From the NCBI GenBank assembly GCA_017454075.1, contig JAFTDQ010000055.1:1-38065 (forward strand): a stretch of 38,065 nucleotides of DNA, written 5' to 3'. The stretch is from Clostridia bacterium (GTDB lineage Bacteria > Bacillota_A > Clostridia > Oscillospirales > CAG-272). Under the pieces are notes generated by a model, which searched no databases, had not been told where the DNA came from, and saw only the letters and a list, made by a program, of their open reading frames with translations. Below, one piece after another: positions 1 to 6,871 of the stretch. Each line of letters starts with the position of its first letter. Positions within the stretch are counted from its first letter, which is position 1. A program made the translations under genes and the position numbers.

Positions 1-80
1 ATTTTACGATAACTATATCCTTTTTTGTAATATTCCCGTAGACAAATCCTCTCTTCTATGGTAAGATGTGTGTAGTTCAT
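1..80 (-). CDS. IS30-family transposase, N-terminal fragment (continues past window start)
   Basis: Reading the minus strand from the ATG at 80 gives MNYTHLTIEERICLREYY, then KKGYSYRKI, before the window ends (26 codons visible). This matches the start of IS30-family DDE transposases, which open with an H-L-(T/S)-x-E-E-R helix and a resolvase-like HTH of the form GYS.R.IA that binds the terminal repeats. The start is supported by a GGAGA Shine-Dalgarno sequence (88-95, minus strand) about 8 nt upstream. Only the N-terminal DNA-binding part is visible, so whether the transposase is intact is unknown. Confidence 0.8.
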   Translation of the reverse strand, partial: MNYTHLTIEERICLREYYKKGYSYRK

Positions 81-140
81 ACGGATCTCTCCTTTGTAGC
101 TTGGTGTGTCGTGACTCTATTCTACCAGAGATCCGTATGA
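77..140 (-). promoter_or_regulatory. 14-bp inverted repeat that can occlude the transposase start
   Basis: A perfect 14 bp inverted repeat: TCATACGGATCTCT at 77-90 and its complement at 127-140, separated by 36 nt. In a minus-strand RNA the second arm contains the transposase ATG (78-80) and part of the Shine-Dalgarno sequence. The first arm lies upstream of the native transcription start, so only transcripts entering from outside the element can form the hairpin. This is the layout known from IS10 and IS50 for protection from impinging transcription; its role here is inferred. Confidence 0.65.
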
Positions 141-147
141 TATTCAA
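119..147 (-). promoter_or_regulatory. Transposase promoter
   Basis: Minus-strand -35 TTGAAT (142-147) and -10 TAGAAT (119-124) with a 17 bp spacer. Predicted transcription start is near 111-113, so the native leader is only about 30 nt. The spacer contains the outer arm of the inverted repeat at 77-140, meaning the native transcript lacks that arm. Confidence 0.6.
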
Positions 148-192
148 TTCTTTTTTTGCTGTTGCACTTGATAGTATAATTCACCATAAACG

Positions 193-231
193 AAAATCCC
201 GTCATCCGGGTAGTCCGGATGACGGGATTTT
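193..231 (-). terminator. Intrinsic terminator of the miaA-yggS operon
   Basis: A 17 bp perfect stem (193-209 with 215-231) with a 5 nt loop, ending in a run of T on either strand, starting 12 nt after the yggS stop codon. It is symmetrical and could work in both directions. It lies between the operon and the IS30 element and should limit read-through into the transposase. Confidence 0.85.
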
Positions 232-242
232 TAAGTGAATGA

Positions 243-935
243 TTATCGTTTGCCGAATATCGCCGTACCGGGACGGATCATCGTCGCTCCGTAATCCAGC
301 GCGATATCATAGTTGTCAGACATGCCCATTGAAAGCTGCGGCTCCTGCCCGAGCATACCGCTCCGCGACAGTTTTTCAAAGACTGACGCGACCTTTTCAA
401 AATAAGGCTTATAGTCTTCGCGGCGCTCCTCATAAGGGCCGATAGACATCAGCCCGGTCACCCTGATCCCCGGAAAAGCCGCTGCGGATTCGATAAACCT
501 CTCCGCCTCCCCGGCGGGTACCCCTCCCTTAGCCTCCTCAAGACCCGAGTTTATCTCGACAAGGCACGGGGTTACAATTCCCGCGGCCTCCGACCTCTTT
601 GAGATCTCCGACGCGAGAGCCACGCTGTCGAGAGAATGGATGAGACCCGTGCGGCCGACTATCTTTCTGACTTTGTTTGTCTGAAGTCTGCCAATAAAGT
701 GTATGTGCATGGGGTCAAAGCGCAGATAAGGAAGTTTTTCCTCCAGTTCCTGAACCCTGTTTTCACCCATATATGAGAGTCCGTTTTCATATGCGAAGTT
801 GATTATTTCCGCCGGAACGGTCTTGGTAGCGGCAACGACCTTCGCGCCGTACCTGCCGGCCGTTTCAAGAATACGGAGGAGATTTTCCTTTATCCGCTCT
901 CTGTCAAATACCCTATCCGATGATTTTTCCGTCAT
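243..935 (-). CDS. yggS: YggS/PLPBP-family pyridoxal-phosphate homeostasis protein
   Basis: A 230 aa single-domain TIM-barrel protein of the YggS/PROSC family, the family's usual length. Members bind pyridoxal 5'-phosphate and buffer the free PLP pool; no enzymatic reaction is established. The PLP-binding lysine is Lys38 in AATKTV. Other family signatures are GENRVQE, HFIGRLQTNK, LVEINSG and the C-terminal LSMGMSDNYDIA and IRPGTAIFG segments. The ATG at 935 lies 23 nt inside the end of the upstream gene, suggesting translational coupling. It is the last gene of a miaA - HlyD-like - yggS operon. In many Firmicutes yggS sits next to sepF and ylm genes; those are not present here. Confidence 0.93.
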   Translation of the reverse strand: MTEKSSDRVFDRERIKENLLRILETAGRYGAKVVAATKTVPAEIINFAYENGLSYMGENRVQELEEKLPYLRFDPMHIHFIGRLQTNKVRKIVGRTGLIHSLDSVALASEISKRSEAAGIVTPCLVEINSGLEEAKGGVPAGEAERFIESAAAFPGIRVTGLMSIGPYEERREDYKPYFEKVASVFEKLSRSGMLGQEPQLSMGMSDNYDIALDYGATMIRPGTAIFGKR

Positions 936-2172
936 ACAGGTTTTTTCCTCTCGTAATTACAAGATCGTTTTTATTCAGCCAGACAATGGGATCCCCGGAG
1001 GTTGTTTTTCGTTCAGCCACTATGAAATAGCCGTCGTATTCATATAGCGGCTCGACCCTCTTCATCACTACTTTAGTCCCTCTGAGCGTATAAACGACGT
1101 TATATCCATCGAGGAGATAAACCGAGGACGAAGGTATCCTGAATCCCGTGTAGCTTTTTCTGACTATCTGCACGGTCTGTGCCCTTGAAAAACTGAAATC
1201 CGGCGGGATCACGGACGCCCTCAGGATCAGAACGGCGACGTCGCTGTCAACGTCGTAAAGAATGCGGTAAAGATACATGCTCACCGTCGTTCCGTTATTC
1301 TGCGGAAATTTGACCGAATAGTTACGTCCCGTTTCAAAATAATGCAGCTCGGCCTTGTCAATCTCACAGGCGGCGTACCACAGATAGTCCGTCACGACCT
1401 TCCCGACGGGATACCCGAAACCGGTCGTCGAAAAATCTTCCGAAGCGCTTCCCTTTTTATCCATAAAGGCGGAAAACGTGAGCATCGAAATGTTGCTGCT
1501 TGAAAAAACGTTCTCATATCCGTCAACAAAAGAATAAAAGTATCCGGCGGAACCGGTGTATATCTGCGTTTCGGAGTCCGAGAGCCTCGCGTAAAGCGCG
1601 TCGCGCTCTGCCGTAAGCTCTCCGATGAGCGAGGAATAAGACAGGACGCTCCGCGTAATAATCCTGCGTTTATTTAAGTTGATCAGGAGACTGTCCTTCG
1701 CAACGTCGGCCGCCGACATGTTTCCGTCTGCCGTGTATTTCAGAAAATCGTAATACCCCGCCCAGATGCTCTTATCTATCGACTCTGTATCAGACCGGCG
1801 CTCGGTTTCAGTCATATTGCTGTTGTTCAGAAGGTCGATCCTTTTGTTCAGGGCCACGATTTCGTTGAACAGCTCCGATGAATTCTGGGAAGGAAAAACC
1901 TCGGCGACCTTTTCCCAAGCCGCGATCTTGTCTCCGTCGTTTTTCAGATAGTTGACGTTTCCGTCAATAGTTGAATAAATGACCTGCTCGTTTCTCATTA
2001 TCACGGCGCGCGAGCTCAGCGTCTCCTCTGCCGTCGCTTCGGAAGCCGTGACCGTGTCTATATCCGGCGTAAATCCTCCCGTGATATGGTACAGGATGTA
2101 TGCGATGATAACGACCGCAAGAACGCCCGATGCAATATATTTAAGAACGTTTTTTATGTATGATGAGTCCAT
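913..2172 (-). CDS. HlyD-like membrane-anchored protein of the yggS neighbourhood
   Basis: A 419 aa protein with a short cytosolic N-terminus, one transmembrane helix (about residues 12-30) and a large extracytoplasmic part. Residues 55-100 read like a lipoyl/barrel-sandwich hairpin (STIDGNVNYLKNDGDKI), followed by a helical stretch (about 105-215) and a C-terminal beta-rich region containing a second sandwich-like strand set (QTVQIVRKSYTGFRIPSSSV). This is the pattern of HlyD/membrane-fusion adaptor proteins, and in Clostridia such proteins occur beside yggS and sepF. No transporter partner is encoded nearby, so a role in the cell envelope or division is possible but unproven. It starts 9 nt after miaA and overlaps yggS by 23 nt. 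Confidence 0.6.
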   Translation of the reverse strand: MDSSYIKNVLKYIASGVLAVVIIAYILYHITGGFTPDIDTVTASEATAEETLSSRAVIMRNEQVIYSTIDGNVNYLKNDGDKIAAWEKVAEVFPSQNSSELFNEIVALNKRIDLLNNSNMTETERRSDTESIDKSIWAGYYDFLKYTADGNMSAADVAKDSLLINLNKRRIITRSVLSYSSLIGELTAERDALYARLSDSETQIYTGSAGYFYSFVDGYENVFSSSNISMLTFSAFMDKKGSASEDFSTTGFGYPVGKVVTDYLWYAACEIDKAELHYFETGRNYSVKFPQNNGTTVSMYLYRILYDVDSDVAVLILRASVIPPDFSFSRAQTVQIVRKSYTGFRIPSSSVYLLDGYNVVYTLRGTKVVMKRVEPLYEYDGYFIVAERKTTSGDPIVWLNKNDLVITRGKNLYDGKIIG

Positions 2173-2181
2173 TTACAATCC

Positions 2182-3114
2182 TCAGGCGCCGAGATGCCGG
2201 CGGACGGCTTCAACCGCCTTTTCCCGCCCCGTTTTTCCGTCTTCCGCGTAAATGCGCAGAGCGTCGGGATAACGATTTTCCGAAAACCACGTTAACTGCC
2301 GTTTCGCGTAGTTGCGGGTGTTTTTCTTGATCAGTTCGATCCCCTCCGATTTCGGGATCTTTCCGTCGATCACGAGATAGCCCTCGCGGCATCCGATGAC
2401 CCCGGCCATGGGACAGTCGCGTGGAAGGTCCCATTCTTCCAGTTCCTCAAAAAGTCCGGCCTTGACCATACCGTCGACCCGTCTGTCTACGGCCTCATAA
2501 AGCGCCCCGCGGTCTCTGTACGTAAGGATGATTATCAGCGGAGAATATCTGTCGTTCCCTTTTCTTGAACGCGCATCCCACTCCGTCTTGGTCACTCCGG
2601 TCCCTTCGAAGATCTCCAAAGCCCGTATAACCCTGCGAACGTTGTTTCTGTGGATACCTTCGGCAGATATGGGGTCTACCTCGGCGAGTTTTTCCCAAAG
2701 CTCGTCGGGGGACATGAGAGACAGGCGTTCTCTGATCCCTTCCGGGATCCCCGGCGACATCTCTCCCGCGCGAAAAAGCGCGTCGAGATAAAGACCTGTC
2801 CCGCCGCAAAGCACCGGGAGCCGATCGCGTCCGGCGATTTCTTCGGCAACTCGTCCCGCGTCGTTTCTGAAATCGGCGCATGAATAAACCGAGAGCGGAT
2901 CGGCAAAGTCAATAAGATGATGAGGAACGCCCTTCATCTCTTCTTTCGTTATTTTCGCCGTTGCGATCTCAGGTCCGCGGTACACCTGTGCCGAATCACA
3001 GGAGATCACCTCGCCGTTAAAAATGAGCGAAAGCTCGACGGACAGGCCGCTTTTCCCGCTCGCGGTCGTTCCCATGACGGCGACGGTTTTAATTTTATTC
3101 TCGTCTCCCGCCAT
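2182..3114 (-). CDS. miaA: tRNA dimethylallyltransferase MiaA
   Basis: Transfers a dimethylallyl group to N6 of A37 in tRNAs that read UNN codons. The 310 aa protein has the P-loop GTTASGKS close to the N-terminus, the DSAQVYRG motif that contributes substrate-binding residues, GGTGLYLDAL, and the C-terminal TRNYAKRQLTWF segment typical of the family. The ATG at 3114 is preferred because a GGAGG lies 7 nt upstream; an in-frame start at 3135 would add seven non-conserved residues and lacks such a site. The usual (A/V)IGYKE segment appears as VIGCREG, a modest deviation. First gene of its operon, with its own promoter at 3144-3172. Confidence 0.95.
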   Translation of the reverse strand: MAGDENKIKTVAVMGTTASGKSGLSVELSLIFNGEVISCDSAQVYRGPEIATAKITKEEMKGVPHHLIDFADPLSVYSCADFRNDAGRVAEEIAGRDRLPVLCGGTGLYLDALFRAGEMSPGIPEGIRERLSLMSPDELWEKLAEVDPISAEGIHRNNVRRVIRALEIFEGTGVTKTEWDARSRKGNDRYSPLIIILTYRDRGALYEAVDRRVDGMVKAGLFEELEEWDLPRDCPMAGVIGCREGYLVIDGKIPKSEGIELIKKNTRNYAKRQLTWFSENRYPDALRIYAEDGKTGREKAVEAVRRHLGA

Positions 3115-3143
3115 GCTGCGCCTCCGGTTTAACAACTCGTATT

Positions 3144-3172
3144 ATTATAACTGAATCCCGGTGATTTTTCAA
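3144..3172 (-). promoter_or_regulatory. Promoter of the miaA operon
   Basis: Minus-strand TTGAAA (3167-3172), 17 bp, TATAAT (3144-3149), placing the start of transcription about 25 nt before the miaA ATG. It is divergent from the acpP promoter. Confidence 0.8.
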
Positions 3173-3214
3173 GTCCCGACCGGTATGCGGCCGATGAAAA
3201 AAGTAATTGCTCAC

Positions 3215-3242
3215 TTGATATTTTAAGATAATGTGGTATAAT
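3215..3242 (+). promoter_or_regulatory. Promoter of acpP-pncC
   Basis: TTGATA (3215-3220), 16 bp, TATAAT (3237-3242), with an AGGGG ribosome site at 3282-3286 before the acpP ATG. The leader is about 45 nt. Confidence 0.75.
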
Positions 3243-3294
3243 ATCGTCCGTGCCGTGAATACGGCGGATAACGATAAGATCAGGGGTAAATTAC

Positions 3295-3519
3295 ATGTTT
3301 GAAAATATCGTTCAGCTTCTTTCGGAACAGCTCGGGATCGATCCTGCTGAAATAAGCGAGCATTCCAAACTGTCGGGAGATCTCGGAGCGGACTCGCTCG
3401 ACGTCGTCGATCTTCTGCTCGCGATCGAAGACAGGTTCGGATGCACCATCCCCGATGAAGACGTCGAGGATCTCGTTACAGTCAGCGATCTCGTCGAATA
3501 CGTTGAAAACAACATGTGA
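3295..3519 (+). CDS. acpP: Acyl carrier protein
   Basis: A 74 aa acidic, four-helix acyl carrier protein. The phosphopantetheine attachment site is Ser34 in GADSLD, followed by the VVDLLLAIEDRFG helix II sequence that docks with fatty-acid synthesis enzymes. Length and pI-type composition match type II FAS carrier proteins. Unusually, the downstream neighbour is pncC rather than fabF or rnc, so this could be a second ACP copy, which cannot be judged from one window. The last codons overlap the possible GTG start of pncC. Confidence 0.9.
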   Translation: MFENIVQLLSEQLGIDPAEISEHSKLSGDLGADSLDVVDLLLAIEDRFGCTIPDEDVEDLVTVSDLVEYVENNM

Positions 3520-3998
3520 AGGTAATGAAAAAGCAAATATCAGATAATCCGGCGGAAGAGCTCGTTTCGCTTCTTGCCGAAAAAGGACTTACTGTGTTCA
3601 CGGCGGAATCCTGCACCGGAGGTCTTATAGCAAAAAAACTGACTGACGTCCCCGGCGCATCGCGTGCGGTGAACGGAGGGATCGTTTCGTATACTAACGA
3701 AATCAAATCCGGTCTTCTCGGGGTTGAGCCGGAGACCATTTCAAAACACACGGCGGTCTCCCGCGAGGTAGCAGGGGAAATGGCGGAATGCGCGTCAGAT
3801 TACGGCGATATCGGGGTATCGGTGACCGGATACGCGGGAGGAAATCCCTCATCCGATCCGGTCGGTCTCGTCTATATCGGAGTTTCGTTCGGCGGGAAAA
3901 CGGAGGTGTTCCGCCACGATTTCAGCGGAACGAGGGCCGAAATCAGGGAAAAGGCAGCGGATCAGGCGATCCGCCACGTGATAGATTTTATTATATAA
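3516..3998 (+). CDS. pncC: Nicotinamide-nucleotide amidase (CinA C-terminal domain protein)
   Basis: A stand-alone CinA C-terminal domain, about 160 aa, that hydrolyses nicotinamide mononucleotide to nicotinate mononucleotide in pyridine nucleotide salvage. Family signatures are TAESCTGG near the N-terminus (catalytic serine region), GGIVSYTNEIK, and SVTGYAGG, where most members read (T)GIAGP. The start is uncertain: a GTG at 3516 overlaps the acpP stop as GTGA, a coupling arrangement, while an ATG at 3525 has AAGG only 2 nt upstream. Both give the same domain. There is no N-terminal MoCF-like domain, as is usual for the short form. Confidence 0.88.
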   Translation: MKVMKKQISDNPAEELVSLLAEKGLTVFTAESCTGGLIAKKLTDVPGASRAVNGGIVSYTNEIKSGLLGVEPETISKHTAVSREVAGEMAECASDYGDIGVSVTGYAGGNPSSDPVGLVYIGVSFGGKTEVFRHDFSGTRAEIREKAADQAIRHVIDFII

Positions 3999-4002
3999 AG
4001 CC

Positions 4003-4031
4003 GACGGCGTCCGAAACGGACGCCGTCCTTT
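4003..4031. terminator. Bidirectional terminator between pncC and the CDF gene
   Basis: An 11 bp perfect stem (4003-4013 with 4017-4027) and 3 nt loop, followed by CTTT. It lies between convergent genes and touches the stop codon of the minus-strand CDF gene. Confidence 0.75.
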
Positions 4032-5202
4032 ATATGTCTATGTCCTGCGTTATACGGAAACTCAGATCGGGGTATTTTTCTTCAAGTCCGCTGCAGATTT
4101 CCCTGTATATCCTGTCCCTGTCCGGGATGGAATAGTCCAGGATAACGTCGAAATGAACGGATTTTTTCTCCATGTCTGCGTAGAAACCGTGAACCTGGAG
4201 AACTCCGTCAAATGAAGTCACGTAATTCAGCACTTCCGAGCGGAGCGCGTTTATTTCGGTATTTTTGGTGTTGACCGAATAAATCCCTATTCCGCCGAGG
4301 AGAACGCCGTGCTCATGATATACCCGGTCGGCGATCCTGCGCTCCATGGCGTCGATCTCATCGGCCGTCATAAAATCAGGAACCTCGACGTGGACCGAGC
4401 CGATGTACCTGTCGGGTCCGTACGAGTGCAGTATAAGATCGTAGACGCCGCGGACTGCGTCATCCTTAAGTATCGTCTCGCGGATCGAAGCAAGGAACTC
4501 CCTGTCAACGCGTTTGCCGAGGAGCTCGTTAAGCGTTTCGAGCAGCATTCCGATACCCGCTCTGATGATAAACAGTGAAATGACCACGCCGACGTAGGCC
4601 TCGAGACTTATATGGAAAATGACGAAGACAAGAGCCGAGGCAAGTACGGACGCCGAGAGGACTGCGTCGGAAAGCGCGTCGGTCCCCGAGGCGATAAGCG
4701 ATCCGGAATTGACTTTTTTCCCGACTTTTCTGACGTAGCTTCCGAGCAGGAGCTTGGCGACGACCGCGACGGCGATAATGACAAGAGCAATCGGGGAGTA
4801 ATCCGGAAGCGAGGGGCTGACGATCTTTTTGATCGATTCCACAAGCGAGGTAACGCCGGCGTAAAGCACTATCGCAGCGACGATCATGGCGGCGAGGTAT
4901 TCGATCCTTCCGTGACCGAGAGGATGCTTTTTGTCAGGCTTCCTTGACGCGAGTTTCGTTCCGATAATGGTTACTATCGAGCTGACAACGTCGCTCAGAT
5001 TGTTAATGGCGTCGAGCACGACGGCGATTGAATTTGCGAGCAGCCCGATCACCGCCTTGACTGCGGCGAGCAGTATGTTCGTTCCTATCCCCACAAAGCT
5101 CGTCCTGACGATCACCCTGTCGCGGTCGACCCCCTTCGGGGCGGTTTCATTTTTTTCTTTAATTTCGTCTGTTTCGTCCATTTCGTCCACGCATTTTAAC
5201 AT
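4030..5202 (-). CDS. Cation diffusion facilitator, probable manganese exporter (MntE type)
   Basis: A 390 aa CDF transporter: about six transmembrane helices followed by a long C-terminal cytosolic region with a ferredoxin-like metal-sensing domain and an extra C-terminal extension. The transport-site residues are Asn67 and Asp71 in helix 2 (NNLSD) and Asp175 and Asp179 in helix 5 (DALSD). This ND-DD set is the one reported for pneumococcal MntE manganese exporters, as opposed to HD-HD in zinc exporters. HPLGHGRIEY after helix 2 is the conserved CDF loop. The ATG at 5202 is chosen because AGGA lies 7 nt upstream; upstream in-frame starts are TTG only. It follows upp by 44 nt and is probably co-transcribed with it; a hairpin covers its ribosome site. 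Confidence 0.85.
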   Translation of the reverse strand: MLKCVDEMDETDEIKEKNETAPKGVDRDRVIVRTSFVGIGTNILLAAVKAVIGLLANSIAVVLDAINNLSDVVSSIVTIIGTKLASRKPDKKHPLGHGRIEYLAAMIVAAIVLYAGVTSLVESIKKIVSPSLPDYSPIALVIIAVAVVAKLLLGSYVRKVGKKVNSGSLIASGTDALSDAVLSASVLASALVFVIFHISLEAYVGVVISLFIIRAGIGMLLETLNELLGKRVDREFLASIRETILKDDAVRGVYDLILHSYGPDRYIGSVHVEVPDFMTADEIDAMERRIADRVYHEHGVLLGGIGIYSVNTKNTEINALRSEVLNYVTSFDGVLQVHGFYADMEKKSVHFDVILDYSIPDRDRIYREICSGLEEKYPDLSFRITQDIDI

Positions 5203-5224
5203 GCCCGGATCCTGTGATCCGGGC
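5203..5224 (-). promoter_or_regulatory. Hairpin over the ribosome site of the CDF gene
   Basis: Minus-strand RNA forms GCCCGGATC, loop ACAG, GATCCGGGC: a 9 bp GC-rich stem ending at the base before the ATG at 5202. The AGGA Shine-Dalgarno sequence overlaps the loop and 3' arm. No T-run follows, so it is not a good terminator; it may lower or control translation. Confidence 0.5.
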
Positions 5225-5246
5225 AATAACAATCTGTTTTTTATGA

Positions 5247-5876
5247 TTATTTGGTTCCGAAGAGCCGGTCTCCCGCGTCTCCGAGTCCCGGTACGATGTA
5301 ACAGTTCTCGTCGAGTTTTTCGTCGAGCGCCGCCGTAAAGATATCGACGTCGGGATGCTCATCCTGCACTTTTTTCACGCCCTCGGGGGCAGAAACGAGA
5401 CAGAGGAGACGGATATCCCTGACTCCCTTCTCTTTAAGCATCGAAATTGCGTCGCACGAGCTGCCGCCCGTCGCGAGCATGGGGTCGCAGACAATGACTT
5501 CTCGCTTGTCTATGTCGGGGGGGAGCTTGCAGTAGTAAACCACCGGCTTGTGCGTGGTGTGATCGCGGTACAGTCCTATATGACCGACCTTTGCGACGGG
5601 GATCAGATTGAGAAGCCCGTCAACCATTCCGAGACCCGCGCGGAGGATCGGAACGATCGCGACCTTTTTGCCCGCGATACGCTTTGCCGTCATGTGAGCC
5701 ATAGGTGTGTCGATTTCATAATCGTCAAGCGGAAAATCCCTCGTCACCTCATAACCCATGAGGATCGTTATCTCCTCGAGCAGCTCACGGAAGTCCTTTG
5801 GTCCTGTCCTTTTGTCTCTCATGATCGTCAGCTTATGCTGGATAAGCGGATGGTCAACTACATGAAGTACGCCCAT
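5247..5876 (-). CDS. upp: Uracil phosphoribosyltransferase
   Basis: Salvages uracil by joining it to PRPP to give UMP. The 209 aa protein has the full family length. The PRPP-binding motif is [14 protein letters not shown] (about 127-140), preceded by [10 protein letters not shown] and followed by the C-terminal uracil-binding [16 protein letters not shown]. The ATG at 5876 has AAGGAG 8 nt upstream and a good promoter at 5919-5947. The next gene on the same strand is the CDF transporter, an unusual partner; the two probably share a transcript. Confidence 0.96.
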   Translation of the reverse strand: MGVLHVVDHPLIQHKLTIMRDKRTGPKDFRELLEEITILMGYEVTRDFPLDDYEIDTPMAHMTAKRIAGKKVAIVPILRAGLGMVDGLLNLIPVAKVGHIGLYRDHTTHKPVVYYCKLPPDIDKREVIVCDPMLATGGSSCDAISMLKEKGVRDIRLLCLVSAPEGVKKVQDEHPDVDIFTAALDEKLDENCYIVPGLGDAGDRLFGTK

Positions 5877-5918
5877 AAAATATCTCCTTATATGTGCCGT
5901 TTCCGGCGGTACTGATAT

Positions 5919-5947
5919 ATTATACTCCTTCCGGGCTTTTTTTGCAA
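5919..5947 (-). promoter_or_regulatory. Promoter of upp
   Basis: Minus-strand TTGCAA (5942-5947), 17 bp, TATAAT (5919-5924). Predicted leader about 35 nt. Confidence 0.75.
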
Positions 5948-5997
5948 CTGTTATTTTTTAAAGGCGTTTTTTTCCGGTCATTCCGGTCGTGCGCTCT

Positions 5998-6025
5998 TGA
6001 TTACACGGAGAAAATGAAGTATAAT
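5998..6025 (+). promoter_or_regulatory. Promoter of the GNAT gene
   Basis: TTGATT (5998-6003), 16 bp, TATAAT (6020-6025). AAAGGAG at 6031-6037 is the ribosome site for the ATG at 6046, giving a very short leader of about 14 nt. Confidence 0.65.
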
Positions 6026-6045
6026 ATCGTAAAGGAGCGTATACA

Positions 6046-6534
6046 ATGGAACTGATAAGAAAAGCCGCGCCGGATGACGCCGGGATAATAACGGAACTGC
6101 TGACTCAGGTTGAACACGTTCATCACGAGCTGCGACCGGATATTTTCCGAGGACCCGGTCCGCACGTCAAATACGAACGGAAAGAACTGGAAGCAATTTT
6201 CGAGGACGAAAACCGTCCTATATTTGTGATAGAACGCGACGGGACCGTGCGCGGTTACGCGTTCTGCATAATTAAGAAAGCGTCGGGCGATCCCGTTCTT
6301 AACGACGCAGTCACGCTTTACGTCGACGATCTCTGCGTTGACGAAAACTGCCGCAGACTGGGTTACGGAAAAAAGCTGTTTGACTTTGTCTCCGGATACG
6401 CCCGCGGGCTGGGCTGTCACAGCGTCACGCTCAACGTCTGGTCGGGAAATGAAGCGGCAATGCGCTTTTATGAAAGCGTCGGTATGACTCCGCGCAATAT
6501 AACCATGGAAAAAATACTGGAGCCGTCCGATTGA
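6046..6534 (+). CDS. GNAT-family N-acetyltransferase
   Basis: A 162 aa single-domain acetyltransferase. The acetyl-CoA pyrophosphate-binding loop is RRLGYGK (about 103-109) after the beta-4 strand LYVDDLCVDE, and the beta-5/alpha-4 end reads VTLNVWSGNEAAMRFYESVGM, a typical GNAT motif B. The substrate is not predictable. It could modify a small molecule or protein amine. Its stop codon overlaps the -35 element of the next promoter, so it is probably transcribed separately from the TSCPD-ohrR pair, apart from read-through. Confidence 0.88.
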   Translation: MELIRKAAPDDAGIITELLTQVEHVHHELRPDIFRGPGPHVKYERKELEAIFEDENRPIFVIERDGTVRGYAFCIIKKASGDPVLNDAVTLYVDDLCVDENCRRLGYGKKLFDFVSGYARGLGCHSVTLNVWSGNEAAMRFYESVGMTPRNITMEKILEPSD

Positions 6535-6559
6535 CAAATAACACTCCGTGTTGTATAAT
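6531..6559 (+). promoter_or_regulatory. Consensus promoter of the TSCPD-ohrR operon
   Basis: A perfect sigma-A promoter: TTGACA (6531-6536), 17 bp, TATAAT (6554-6559). The -35 overlaps the stop codon of the GNAT gene. Such a strong promoter fits a repressed unit. Confidence 0.85.
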
Positions 6560-6567
6560 AAATTGTA
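6554..6567. promoter_or_regulatory. Possible OhrR operator
   Basis: TATAATAAATTGTA resembles the Bacillus OhrR box TACAATT-A-AATTGTA (right half identical, left half with one substitution and one base missing). It overlaps the -10 box and start point, where a repressor would block the promoter of the operon encoding OhrR. Binding is inferred only from this resemblance. Confidence 0.4.
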
Positions 6568-6603
6568 TCAAATGTTTTATTGTTCATCAGTTTGGAGGAA
6601 ATC

Positions 6604-6864
6604 ATGCACCATACGTATTATACGTCCGGGACCTGCTCCCGGAAAATAGATTTTGACCTTGACGGAGACGTTGTTCACGGAGTAGTATTCGAGGGCGGCT
6701 GCAACGGAAATCTCAAGGCGGTCTCAAAACTCGTTGAGGGACAGACCGTAGATTACATAGTGAGCAAACTCGCCGGAAACACCTGCGGATTCAGGCCCAC
6801 CTCCTGTGCCGATCAGCTCGCCAAAGCTATCAGCAAAGCGTACGCCTCAGAGAATAAAGCGTGA
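6604..6864 (+). CDS. TSCPD-domain protein (TIGR03905 type)
   Basis: An 86 aa small protein of the TSCPD type. Four cysteines stand at 11, 33, 61 and 68 in TCSRK, GGCNGNL, NTCGFRPTSC, the pattern of the domain also found at the end of some ribonucleotide reductases, where it may bind metal or take part in thiol chemistry. The signature TSCPDQL reads TSCADQL here. The ATG at 6604 has GGAGG 5 nt upstream; a longer frame from a TTG at 6580 would place the ribosome site inside the gene. It is followed after 7 nt by ohrR, so its expression may respond to peroxide. Biochemical function is unknown. Confidence 0.8.
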   Translation: MHHTYYTSGTCSRKIDFDLDGDVVHGVVFEGGCNGNLKAVSKLVEGQTVDYIVSKLAGNTCGFRPTSCADQLAKAISKAYASENKA

Positions 6865-6871
6865 TCCGGCC

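Larger units (their letters stand above)
1..185 (-). mobile_element. Left end of an IS30-family insertion sequence (truncated by window edge)
   Basis: The element occupies the left edge and continues outside the window. Three things support it: a minus-strand reading frame from 80 whose first residues match IS30 transposase N-termini; an outer end around 160-185 reading, on the minus strand, GGTGAATTATACTATC followed by AAGTGCAACAG, similar to the terminal repeats of Firmicutes/Bacteroidetes IS30 elements, which typically contain a TGCAAC-type core; and a compact promoter/leader between end and gene. The exact outer boundary and any target duplication cannot be fixed because the other end is not present. 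Confidence 0.75.

Noticed and set aside
6001..6537. 178-codon minus-strand open frame opposite the GNAT gene
   Set aside because: The GNAT gene has promoter, ribosome site and motifs; the opposite frame has none.
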